A DNA stretch of 64,000 bases. Origin: Symbiodinium natans (lineage: Eukaryota; Sar; Dinophyceae; Suessiales; Symbiodiniaceae). The notes below the pieces were generated by a model, which was given only the letters and a program-made list of their open reading frames with translations, was not told where the DNA came from and made no database searches. The DNA is taken from the NCBI GenBank assembly GCA_905221605.1, contig CAJNDS010002208.1:480688-544687 (forward strand), in the 5' to 3' direction. Positions within the stretch are counted from its first letter, which is position 1. Every line of letters begins with the position of its first letter. Shown piece after piece: positions 1 through 11,500 of the stretch. The translations under genes and the position numbers were made by a program.

Positions 1-4
1 GTCT

Positions 5-47
5 CTGTGTGTGTGTGTGTGTGTGTGTGTGTCTGCGCGCGCGCGCA
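5..47. repeat. (GT)n-(GC)n microsatellite
   Basis: A run of GT dinucleotides passes into a run of GC dinucleotides. It is an alternating purine-pyrimidine tract and could adopt Z-form DNA. The short frames through it (Val/Cys, Arg/Ala) are repeat artefacts. Confidence 0.9.
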
Positions 48-111
48 TGCGCGTGCGTGAGTGTCACATGGGCATGTGCACGTGCACGTGCGGTTGTGCG
101 TGCGCTGACAG

Positions 112-250
112 TATACTACAATATACTACAACCTACAACAATATTCTACAATATACCACAATATACCGCACACAATTACCACAGTATACCACAACGTGCT
201 ACAATAGACTACACCATATTCTACAGCATCCTACAATACATTCACATACT
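112..250. repeat. Degenerate TACTACAATA minisatellite
   Basis: About thirteen imperfect copies of a ten-base unit close to TACTACAATA, with variants such as TACCACAATA and TTCTACAATA, follow each other with little spacing. The tract is A/T-rich compared with its surroundings. No coding role is apparent. Confidence 0.75.
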
Positions 251-2516
251 GCCATGTACGACCATATGCTACAACAGTCCACGAGAGTTGTGACTCAAGC
301 TGAGCCACAGCCGGATGCTACAGGCTCAGGTCTGTCCAAACTCGAACGAACTGAGAAACACAAGCCAGCACATGCGCAAAGTTTATTCGGCGCAAGTTCC
401 GGCCGACAGCAAGCCCCTAGTGTCACACGCAACCTCTCTCTAAGTTGTGTTGACACCCGACAAGCTGGATATCCCCACACTGCAGAGACGAATGCTAGCT
501 TGGCAGAAATGCCCAACGTCGGACCTCTGAGTCCTTGCAGCCTGCTTTCAAGGTGGAATCTGAAACCGCCTACAAACAGCAACATCAAGAGTTACTACAG
601 TCTACGGCACCAAATATCTCTCGAGGAAGCAACCAATGGCATTCTCAACCATCTGACCACAGAAGAAAAAAGACATTTAGGGTTCTAGGGCTTCAGGGCT
701 TGCACCCGGCCGGACCTGCCACTTCTGGGAAGGCAATGCCTAGGTCTAGGGGGCCCAGGGCGGAGAATTTAGGGGTTGCTACAGGGCGTCTCAGCAAACC
801 TTCTGAAGACGGAAGGCACAGGGCTGCGGGCCTTAGGTTGTGTAGTTTGTCGGGTAGTTCAAGGTTCGGGGCTGAAAAGGACAGAGATAGGGGAACGGGC
901 CATGAATCTGCACTTGGCGGGGGGCCAAGGGTTCGCCCTGGCTATGCACTGCTCCAAAAAAAGAGCTTTTCATCAGACAACTCTGCGGCCAATCACCCTG
1001 CACTCATCAAAACAATATGACCCTGGGCCCCGTAGTTTTATCTTTTGGGGCCCGCGCGAGTTTTGTACCCATGCAGCCCGCTGAGACTATGCGACAGTGG
1101 CGCGTAGGCGGCGAGGCTCGACGTGTCGCCATATGTACAACATTCTCGAATATTCTCGAATATTCTCGACTATTGAAGCAAGTCAACCTTTGAGTCGAAG
1201 GGCTTAGGATTCCTAAGATACCTCCTCTGAAAGCTTTTGCATGAGCTCTGTTCACTCTTGCAGGACTCCCAAAACACACCTCTCCGCTAGGTATATTTCC
1301 GCTCGCCGAGCCTGCTGCCAGTAAACCAGGCAAGCCAACCACTGCACGAATTCTCATGCACTAGAGCCCCTTGCGAGTCATTGGTCCGGACTGGAGGTCT
1401 CCTCGACAAGCCGGAAGACCGCGGCCCGTCATGTGGGAACATGCAACCTCTTCCCCGCTGAGACATTTACCTCGCGGCTGCTTTCCAATCTCTGCTCAAA
1501 AATGACGACATGCTCTGCCAAGGCAGCAAAAGTTCGGAGAAACTCGAAGCTTCTCCGAATCTTGAAATTGAAAATCTCAGAGCCGACATGGGGCATCATG
1601 TGGCACCCCGCGGCACACTTCTTCGGCTGGATGTCTAATCGACGTGTTAGGCCGTGCCAGCTTCCGGAGCCTGAAATTGGGAATTGGGAAGGAGGCTACT
1701 GAGGCTTCGGGCTGCTTTCGAGTTCCGTAGCTTCGCACAAATGCAGATACTCGCTGTGTCTTTTTGGTTTGGGGCATGTTGTTGGATTTGGAGGTTTCTG
1801 CTTTGGTGTCCATGCGGTTCCACACAAGTTCAGGTTGTATAACTCGCGCCATCGTCAGGGCTGCATGGGTCTAGGGCTTTGGACTTGCTCATCTCGGTCC
1901 CGTCCTGCCGGGCACACCTGCTTCTTAAATACCGTGGCAGTGGCACTCTTGTCTCCTGATACGTTGCTTGAGACATTTTCGCACCACATTTCGCGTGCCC
2001 TACGCCGCTAAAACGAAACGCGAGAAGCAAGAAGCAGACAGCACATGGCAAGCATAGCAAAAAGTAAGAGGGACAAGAGGGACGAGTAGACAGCACACAT
2101 CAAACAGAAAGCAGACAGCGCATGGAAAAGAAAGAGGGAGGTTTTGGAAAATCACAGAAAGTACGGAAAAAAACTCCCACACGAGAGAAGAGCGCGCAAG
2201 GCAAAAACAAAAAGCAAGAGGGAAGAGCAGGGAAGAGCAAAGCCACATGGAAACACCAAACAAACAACAAGTTGGATGAGCAACCGCGACGACAGGCATG
2301 CTTCGACATCAATTGCACCGCCGGCATGCTAATTCAGGCAACATTCCGATACAGCTGCCCGCCTGAGCCTCCCCTCCTGACCGGCTTAAAAAAAGCGGAC
2401 ACGGCAGCGCGCAGAACAAACAACACACTGCACAGTCAAAAAGCAAACACCAAAAAAAAACAGAGGGGCAAGCAGAGAGAACACAGCAAAGCAGGCAGAA
2501 CACTACAAATTATTTT
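251..2516. other. No recognisable gene
   Basis: Short frames occur on both strands, but none shows a domain, a convincing splice context or a biased composition. A threefold tandem repeat of ATTCTCGAAT lies at 1142-1170. The stretch 2000-2500 is purine-rich on the plus strand with several short A runs. Confidence 0.5.
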
Positions 2517-2795
2517 ACTTCGAACATCCCCACCCTCTCTTGGTAGAGATACTCTGGGGTTGGGCACTCCACTCCAGGGAGACTCTGGGGCTGGGCACTC
2601 CGGGGTTGGATTTCAGGGAGACTCTGGGGTTGGCACTCCAAGAACACTCTAGAGTTGGGCACTCCAGGGACACTTTGGGGTTGGGCACTCCAGGGATGAG
2701 CGAGGAGTAGACGGGGCGAGGAGAAGAGTTCCGGGCGAGGAGAAGAGTTGAGTTAAAAATCTAACAACCCCACACCGCGGGTGGGGAAAAACACA
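2517..2795. repeat. Dispersed minisatellite element, copy 1
   Basis: The core is a tandem array of a roughly 25-base unit close to GGTTGGGCACTCCAGGGAGA followed by CTCTG. It is preceded by CATCCCCACCCTCTCTTGGT and followed by repeats of GGGCGAGGAGAAGAGTT, then AATCTAACAACCCCACACCG. The same three blocks in the same order recur at 5042-5447, so this is a dispersed unit and not a local expansion. The outer ends carry a short inverted match (CCCCACCC at the left, GGGTGGGG at the right). Frames translating as repeated SLECPTPE are artefacts. Confidence 0.8.
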
Positions 2796-4965
2796 AGAGC
2801 AGGTGACAAAGCGGAGTCGGCGTGTTTTGTGGTTGGCTCTGCCGCCCAAGGCATTGGTGGCTTCTGAGGGTCCTGAACATGGGGGCATCTGGATCTCGCT
2901 CTCAAGAATTCATCAGACCAACGAAGATCGCGGGCTGCGTGAGGGCTGTGGGAGTCACGGGAATCTTGGAGCTCTTCGGACTTGGCCCTGGTTGTGGTTC
3001 CTGGTCTTGTGTAGGAGCGTGCACGTTGGAAACCTGGCATGACAGATGCTGTAGGAGTCGCACGACAGATGTCGCATTTCATCATGTAACTGCCAATTGG
3101 CCCTGCAATGCTATGCACTACCGCGTATCAAGCTCCGCAAGCTCAGGATCGAAAGGACTCTCCGACGATCGGAGCCAGGGCCGGGCTCTCCCTTGCACGA
3201 AAAAACGCTTGGATCCTTGAGGCCCTGAAACCCGCCTAGTAAACTTCCCTAAGCCCCGACAGAAGACCCTTCTCTGGTCCTCTGTGCAAGGGACCTCTGG
3301 GCCCTGCCCTGGGTCCAAAGCAGGCCGCATTTGTCGTCCTTTCCGACTCCCTGGACTATACATGTGCTTCCCAAAGGCATGTGGTTCTTGGGGATGTGGA
3401 CGGCTGTCGACACCGATTCTCTTACAGTCGTGGGGGTGAGCTCATTTCAAGCGCGAGGCCCTCCACACCAACAAATTACACCGGCACCAGTCGTTTTGCC
3501 AAAGAGGTTCTACGATGAGGATTCCAACATGAACATGTAGATTGGCAGACTTCGCAGTTCGCCGAATGAACAGAATGACTCAGCTGCAGCATTGCTGGCT
3601 CCAAAGAACAAGAACAGGTCACAACAGTTTTGTGGGCAGAAGGCACAGGCCCCCGTAGATTGAACGAAAGCCTGTGTATCTGCGAACCCGAGACGATGGC
3701 GAAACCCTGGCCACTCTTAGTCCACAAGTCTAGAAAGTTTGAGCCTTTGGTGCTGAACCCAAGCGAGCATGACAGGCGCGTTTCTCAAGAGACCTGCCAC
3801 ACACGCTACCGCTACTGACTCGGTACTGCAAACCATCAGCGCCACATCCCGCAACGACAGGCTTGGACAGCCGGTCTCAGGCCCCAAAGGCCCAACGCGA
3901 CTTCTTCAAGGCATGCATCAGGGCATCTTGCCTCAAGACTCAAATCGGCTCTTTTTTCGGGGGGAGGGGGAGGGGTGGGGTGGGGCGGGATGGGTTTCAG
4001 AGGTGGGCTACGAGATCTTGAAGGCAACGATACCAAGAACAAGTTTCCTCCGCAACATTACCGGGGATGGCACGTCTTAATCACAAGGCATCATATGCTG
4101 CAAGTCGGAACACGCTGAGCCCAACTGGCCAATGATCCCGGACATTGAATTTTCCGAGAAAAACACCCGGCCAGCGACAGCCCCAATACCCAGAAAAGCC
4201 CCGATCTAAAGTAAGGAGTCACTCTCAGCTTTGGGGCTTGGATTTGTATCCGTCCAAGGTTTAAGTTCCGCTTGGGGGCGCAACGAACTCTGCACCACCC
4301 TTTTGCCCAGGCACACATCAGCATTGAAGCTCTCGAAGTCACCACAGCCAGCCTACATCAAAGAGCTTCGTGGACCATGCAATTTGTGAGGGGTCATCGA
4401 CATGCTAGGGCAAAGGCCACAGAAAACCCTGTCAAAAGACAACTGTGCCCGAGAGCGTAAACAAAAAACACGATCTTGGCCTCGATCGTGGCCAAAAGCC
4501 GCTGTCGATCGCGATCTTTGAAACACTGTGCCGCCTTGTGACACCCAGGCTCTGGTGGGGGCGAGGGCTTCAGTAGACGATTTAGCTTTCCATACATCAA
4601 ATCTAGTCCTGTGGCAAAACGCCGAGCAACTACCTCAAAGCCACGACACCGAAGTGTCCGAATGCATCGTTCCCTTCTTCCCTTCAGGGAGTTGAAGCCC
4701 TGTTCTGACTCCTGGAGGCCACCAATGTTCACCCTGAAGGCCTGGGCGTCGAATGTCTGGATGCGCTCATCCATGTCGGAGCAGATGGGCAGAAGCCTCC
4801 CCGCTTTAGGGCTGAGAGAAGGGTGCTGAGAAGGGATTTCGTGGACACAAAAAAGCATGACTGCCAGAGGCGGCAAATCCATCGCTTAGCGCCCTGGGGC
4901 CCTGGGTGCTAGCGCCAAGCCGAACAAGCTTCGAGCTGACGAGAGAGAGAGATAGAGAAAAAAAA
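2796..4965. other. No recognisable gene between the two minisatellite copies
   Basis: Many short frames exist on both strands, none recognisable. A G-rich tract at 3959-3990 is the only compositional feature that stands out. Confidence 0.45.
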
Positions 4966-5041
4966 ATAGATATACATATATATATATATATAATATTATT
5001 TTTACATTATATATATATATATACATATTATTATTATTTTT
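4966..5041. repeat. (AT)n-rich tract flanking minisatellite copy 2
   Basis: Two runs of alternating AT, with a short T-rich gap, end in a TTATTATTATT stretch immediately before minisatellite copy 2. Copy 1 is preceded by a similar but shorter ATTATTTTAC stretch, so part of this flank may belong to the element. Confidence 0.8.
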
Positions 5042-5447
5042 TGCTTCAAACATCCCCACCCTCTCTTCTTGGTAGAGATACTCTGGGGTCGGGCACTCCA
5101 GAGACACTCTGCGGCTGGGCACTCTGGGGGGCTGGGACTCTGGGGTTGGGCACTCCAGAGCTGGGACTCTGGGTTGGGCACGCCAGGGAGACTCTGCGGT
5201 TGGGCACTGGCTCCAGGGAGACTTTGCGGTTGACTCCAGGGAAATTCTGGGGTTGGGCACTCCAGGGAGACTCTGCTCAAGGGAGACTCTGGGGTTGGGC
5301 ACTCCAGGGAGACTCTGGGTTTGGGCACTCAGGGAGACGGAGTAGACCGGGCGAGGAGAAGAGTTCCGGGCAAGGAGAAGAGCTCCGGGCGAGGAGAAGA
5401 GTTGAGTTTAAAATCTAGCAACCCCACACCGAGGGTGCGGAAAAAAA
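5042..5447. repeat. Dispersed minisatellite element, copy 2
   Basis: Second copy of the element at 2517-2795, in the same orientation, with a longer tandem array. The entry block CATCCCCACCCTCTCTTCTT, the GGGCACTCCAGGGAGAC array, the GGGCGAGGAGAAGAGTT block and the exit block ATCTAGCAACCCCACACCGA all match copy 1 with scattered substitutions. Arrays differ in length and unit order, as expected if each array evolves by slippage after the element has dispersed. Confidence 0.8.
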
Positions 5448-5510
5448 GGGAGAGAGAGAGAGAGACAGAGAAAGGGAGGGAGGGAGAGAGAGAGAGAGAG
5501 GGAGAGAGTT
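5448..5510. repeat. (GA)n microsatellite
   Basis: A GA-rich tract starts directly after the exit block of minisatellite copy 2. It is interrupted by GGGAGG blocks and ends in ordinary sequence at about 5511. Confidence 0.9.
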
Positions 5511-8500
5511 CAGAGTGTGGAGGGCATAAAGCCCGAAAGTCACGGGAGTGGTTGACCAGCGCAGCTTCAACAGGACTGAGGCCTCTAAGCTGCTTGTGAG
5601 GTCCGCAGCGTCAGCCACTGACTACACACTCATTCCTACTAATTCCCACGCATCTGGACCCTCTGCTTCACTTGTCGGGGGGCTCGATGGAATCAATGGA
5701 ACGGGACATCTGCAGGTAGACGAAGACCTCCTCAACACACCAAAGGCGGTCCTCAGCTTGCAGTACTCGGCAGCTTCCGGACGCAGTGTAGCGCAGTAGG
5801 GATATTATGGATATTGGAGTTGAGGTCGGAAGCATTCGAAAAATCCGTGAACTTGAGCGACCGAGGTGCAAAGTAGGTCTCTCCTGCGATGATGAGCAAC
5901 GTGTGGCAGCTGGCAAGGAATACCTCATTTTCGGCTGCGATTCGCAGGTTTTGCGCCCCATCCAAACTCAAATCACATCTGACGGTCTCAGACTTCTTTG
6001 CACCTTTTGGACTCAGAGTTCAGGGGAGGGGCGCAGAAACAAAGATCCGGACGCCGAAGACCATCGCCCTGTCTCCTACCTTCCCTCCAGGACAACCCAA
6101 TGCTCTGGAGCCGTGAAGTCCAAAATGTCCAAAGCACAACAAACTGGCTATTCAATCGATTTGGCCCAGGGGACCGGAAGGCACATGAGGCTGGCTTCAA
6201 TGTTCTCCTGGTCGATACAATACCTTCGATCCGGTTTCCTCTTTGTACTTGCTTGAGAAGGACCGAGGCTTTCTGCATTGATGGCTCAGGCTTTGTGCAG
6301 GTCTGGTCTTCGCTGCTTGCAAACATCCTGTGACAAATTTTGGTGCTGCGAGTCTCATGGCTTTACATCATTGAAGTTGCGGCAAGCATTTCGACCCCAC
6401 TCAATGAATCCTGAAGCCGTGCTGCCTGACTGCCCGCACTCTCCCTTTCCAAAGTGCCGAGCTAGAACCCTCCACAATTCAAGCCCTTTAAAGGCTCGCA
6501 GGGGTGCTTGTCAATCCAGAGACGTGGCTCACGCTGATGCTGGGCCTATCGCGAAACTCCAAAAAACTGCACGCTTTGTTGTGCGGATTTGTGGGTTCAG
6601 AGGGCAACACATGGCACACGAAGGTTCAGGGTGGCTGCGGAGTCGTGGAGCTCTAGCAGACTCTAGCACACAAGGAGTCATGTCTCAGGGCTTCGGCCTT
6701 GAAGGACCTGCGCCAGGCTTGTAGTGCCTCCCACTTGGCCAGAGGCGGGTCGTGCCAACTGTGGCTCCTTGGTCGAGAGCTTTTTAGGCTGCTGAAGGCT
6801 TTGAGGATTTGAGGACTTTGCTTGCCGGGTCAGGCCAAGTTGGTCGCCTCTCCTCTACCCCCCCCCATCCGAACTTGGCAACGAAACCTTCCTTGCCCCA
6901 CTGCCAAACCTATCCCACCAGCATCGACCTACAGGTCACCTGCGAGAACTACTAACTACTGCCCCGAAATCCTGCATTTACACCGGGATGTGAGCAGATG
7001 TGAGCAGGGTTGGGTCTCACAACTCTGCGTCCAAGAGAGCAAGGAGGATTCAAGCGGCTTCGACGCTCACGTAAGGAAGGTTTCGGGTTTGGGGCTGTGG
7101 GAGCTTCTCGGAGGCCCAGGGTCAAGAACGCGTCGATGTCCTGAATGCCAGGGGCGGACGGGAACGCTTCAGTTCCTAGCGTTTCGAAAAGCTTCAACGT
7201 GCTCTGGCCAAGGGCTTTTCTTTGCCTATTTCCAGGAAGCCAACCGAATCGGCTGGTTGCCAGATGGTAGTGCTCGGACAGTGCCACGGGCCATCTCGAA
7301 ACAAGCGAAACGAGCCCGACCTGAAACCCCCAACCCAACAAGCCCAAAACCGAGCCAACACGGCGTACGACGGGCCTGCAGCCGGCAGGGCGTCGATAAC
7401 CGCCTCAGGTTCGGATCTGGGCTCGAGGTCATCATGTCCTGGCACAAGGCGTCATGTAGCTTCCTGCAGGCTCTTCGCCCTTCGAAGAATTCGAAATCTC
7501 CAAAGTGGGGCGGGTTTTGGTGAGTTCGGGTTTCAGTAAAGGGGTCCAAGGATGCTCAGCCCCACCCGCAGCATCCTTCTGAGTGACTTTGTCGAGGCCG
7601 ATGTAGTGGCACGTGTTCTGAGAGACCTCCCAGGATCTCGGTTTGAAGCTCAGGGCATGGATTCTGTGATCTCCGGGCAAGCCAGAACGCGAAAGCCGAG
7701 GGACGAGTCCCTTCAAACTCGTCCCAAGGTGCCACTGAAAGAGGCGCGCTCTGCCCCCCCCAGCACGTAGCATGGACCAGACTTAAAACCATGTGGGCTT
7801 GAGGCCCTCCACATCCACACTTCCGGCGGCTGCGCAAGTCGTGATGGTGGCTTTTGCCAAACTTCACAGATGCCGACAAGATTTGCGGGATACATCGGGA
7901 TACCAATTTCCGTGGCAAACGTTGCAAAAGAAAGGATGCATCGGATCTTGAACATTCCCAACGACCCCCGCATGTTCTTTTCAATGCTTGGGATGTTTTC
8001 GGCCTCCATGACCTTCTGGGCGCTGCGGTTGCCTCTGCTTCGGTGTGTGCAAACGGAAACTTTCCGTGTAACCTGAAATACCGCAAGTCCCCAAAGCTCA
8101 ACGCCCTGAGTTGTGCAAGCCTCACCCCTGAACAATGTTCTAACTCCCCTAGTCCAGCTCTGCAAGGTGCCGCCCCGGACCCTCAACTGCAACCTTTTCA
8201 GTGCTCGAAAGCCTGAAAGGGTTGGCATGTTCAAAGCAGCGATGGTCTAATGATCTGAGCCGAACCGCGACATTCCTAGAGGATTGAATCTAGAGCTGTT
8301 TCAACACGGGAACCAGGATCGTGCGAAAATGAACAAATGGGATTCATCTTTTGAAAGTCAGACTCCCCACCCTCCGTGTTGTGGGACTTGTTCCAGGAGG
8401 CTCATGCTACCCTCGAAGGGATCGGGTCAAGGGGAACGTGGCTGCATATGAAACTTGCGAACTCATGAGCGAGCATCCGATGCATGAGACTATCGATATC

Positions 8501-11500
8501 TCTGCGCTGCGAAAGTATCAGATGGGAGTTCATGGAAATTGTGGGCCCCCTTTTGTGGCACCCTAGTCTGCCTGGACAAGCATACTACAATTTTGGGGGT
8601 CGCAAGTTTCTGGGCAACCCCCCTATTTGGGAAAACCACGGGTGGGGACAGGAAAACCACGGGTGGAGACAAAGAGAAAAAAACAACCGGGTGGAAAAGG
8701 GTGCCCAGTGTGGGCAAAGCCACCGGATCCAGCATGTTGACCCCAAACCCTACACCAAACCCCCAAGTTCCCCAAGCTGGAAGCTGCACAAACCCCAAAA
8801 AAACCCTCAAGGCCCGGGATGCCAAGGAAGGCCGCCACGCTTGAGGCCGCGGTGAAAGCACCTCGGCGTTCCCCACGAGGCTTTTCGAGGGGTTTTGAGG
8901 CTGTTGGCCCGGGTCTTGGGGTTTTTGCCACCCAGAGCCGCAGTTGCTGGGGGTCAGGGTGGCCGGCTTTTGCAGGGAGTCTAGTGGAGTTCAGCTTGGG
9001 GGAGCGTGGAGGGAATTCACCGAACGTCCCCAAACTTGGGGACCCCGTGACGAGGCACCGCTGGCGGCCAGCAGCCGGAAGTGAACCCAGCGGCGGAAGC
9101 TGGGCAGCATCAGCAAGACACCTGGCACTTCTAGGGCCTTTCAATGAGGCTTAACATGGTGAACATATCCCAGTACTTGCTCGAAAGCTGCTGGAGCAGC
9201 TGGAGCAGCTCGAGCAGCTAGGTAGCAGTCGCAAGAGAGCACGTGAAAAGCATGACTTCGAGAGCTCGCAACGGGACTGTGCGTGCTTTGAAGCGACATC
9301 CTTTTGGATGCCAGTCTGGCACCCGCTGAAAGGACTACTCTACCTGTGCGGAAGGGAAAGGGATGGAGCCCTCCACATCACTCCGGCAATTCTCTTGGAA
9401 AGCGTGCTGTCAAGAAGCAGAAAGGAAAGGACTCCGCCCTCATCAACCCTGAACACACTCTCAGGAAAAACACGCCCAACCCTGCATGAATCTCGGAGAT
9501 CGGCCTGAGACGAGGCCATAGACCCCGTGGAGGGTAGTGTAGAGGATCTGGGTTTGCGACTGATGCAGGTGTAAGCTTTGGGCGTCTTAGGGCTTCGGAT
9601 GAGTGTTAGGAGCCTACGTCTGCGTAGCCAAATCAAAGTGGATGATGAGGCACGGGGAAGGACAAGTGCAGAACTCGACAACCCCTCCACGGCGGCGAAG
9701 GAAGCGTCTGCCAAACAGCAAAGGAGCCATGATGCGGAGACCGAGAACCCAAACCAGCAAATCCGGTGCCTCCCCCCCCCCCCGAAAGAATGGGCCATAT
9801 TTCGCGCTTCAGGTTCAGTGGCTTAAGGGAAGGTCCAAGGCGCCACATCTGCAGGGATGGATTTCCCCAAGTGTGCCTTTATCGCCAGCGCCGGCAGCAC
9901 CGCCTTGCATGTCTCTTTTGCCACCCGGAAGGCGGGTTTCAGGGCTGAGCAGCTTCTGGGTGTGGAGTTCAAGGGCGGAGCTATAGGGGCTTCTTGGGGG
10001 CGACGCGGGTAGCTTTACAAATGCCTGCAACACACGAAGGCCACTAAGCTTCTCATGACCTGCTCGCATCTACTCGCATCTACTCTGTCTCTTTTTTGGC
10101 GCCCATGAGCCGTGCCATGGCTCCTTGGCCGGCTTCATGGGCTCCTGTGGGCCCTTGTCGGCTTTAAGAGGTTTGGAGCCTCGATGTTTTTGTTTGGTAA
10201 ACTTCTCGCTAATTGAGTGCCAGCCGGGTCCTGCGCAAGCTTTGCTTGGAGCAAAAATTAGGGCTTAGGGCCTTCGACCATCTTTCTTGCAGCGCTTCGG
10301 GACGCCGCAGTCTTGAGAAAAGTCTCCACAAGGCTTCACCCGGAAATTCCTATGCCATATGCAGACCCTTGGCTCCACTCCTTGCCAAGCCCCCAGCACC
10401 CAACACCACAAGCAAAGCCAATTTTACTCTTCACACGAATACATCTAAGCCCGAAACTTGAGGCGAATCAACAACCCACAGCTTGCAGCCCTGGGCCGAA
10501 GTCTTGCAACCATGGAGCGAGGAAGTCAGTTGCACCCTGGCAAGGAAGCAGCTGAGGCTTTTGGGTTAAGGAGTGACGTTCAGGAGGGCCTAAGTCTTGC
10601 ATCCGTTTACCCCGCCATGCTGCGTACATCTGCCTTGCATTCTAGGACCTGCAGGTTGAGAGGTTTGAAAGCAGCGGCGGCGAGACTTTCAAACAAGGCA
10701 CAGCATAAACTGAATTGCCCCAACGTTCAGAAAGCGGCCTCACACCGCGACCTATGGATTTTGCAGCTGCGGGAGAACGGTCACATGACTAGCAGCGATG
10801 GATTGGGAACCGACACAAGTTGTGGTTTGTCTTCGCACCTGCCTAAAGCCTAAAAGAATCCCCCCTAGAAGCGAAGAAAAAAACTCTGGACTCGGTGCCC
10901 CGCCTTGGTCAGGTGCAGCAGCGCCAAGCCCACCCACAGGCGGCCGATGGTGGCTCGCCTCGGGCAACACTTGGATTCTTTTTTCATAAGGATGGCTTTG
11001 AGGACTGCAAAAAAGAACCGGCACCGCCGGGGCTCAAGGCTTCTCCTGCGCTCGTAAGACTCGTATCACCAAACCCTTACCCAAATAAGCCCCGCACACG
11101 AAGTCGACAGGATTTAAGTAGGCCTAGATGTAGGCAGGCTGCGACGGCAGGAGCATGCCATAGGCGAGGTAAGGCAGCTGCCACACGTGCATGACCTGGG
11201 TTGACCAGCTCCCCTTCAGATGTTGGGGCTGAGGATCAAGGAAGTTTTTGGCTGGAGCCTCGGCAACGGAGCGAACCCCAAAAGCCACACCTCAAAGCCC
11301 TTTCGTTCTGCAACCAGTGGGGGGGCTCAATTTGCTCAGTTCTCAATTTTTGGAACTGCTGTGAAACGTCGTGGATTCTCATGCCGGCGGGGGCAAAGTG
11401 TGGTTGGCGAAGATGTGAGCTCATGTGCATGGCGGGTATTCAAGGTCTGGCCCGAATCAGACGTTTGCAAGGGCCCTCGTCCTGAACAACCTCACCGAGA

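Noticed and set aside
4886-5328. Repeated SLECPTPE-type proteins
   Set aside because: Minisatellite translation; different frames and strands are open equally.
5753-5971. Minus-strand frame with segments ENEVFLASCHTLLIIAGETY
   Set aside because: Suggestive composition, but no donor/acceptor pair preserved a frame with neighbours; left uncalled.
7713-8125. Minus-strand frame with protein-like segments (AENIPSIEKNMRGSLGMFKI)
   Set aside because: The plus strand is open with similar quality, no domain is recognised and no splice partners were found.
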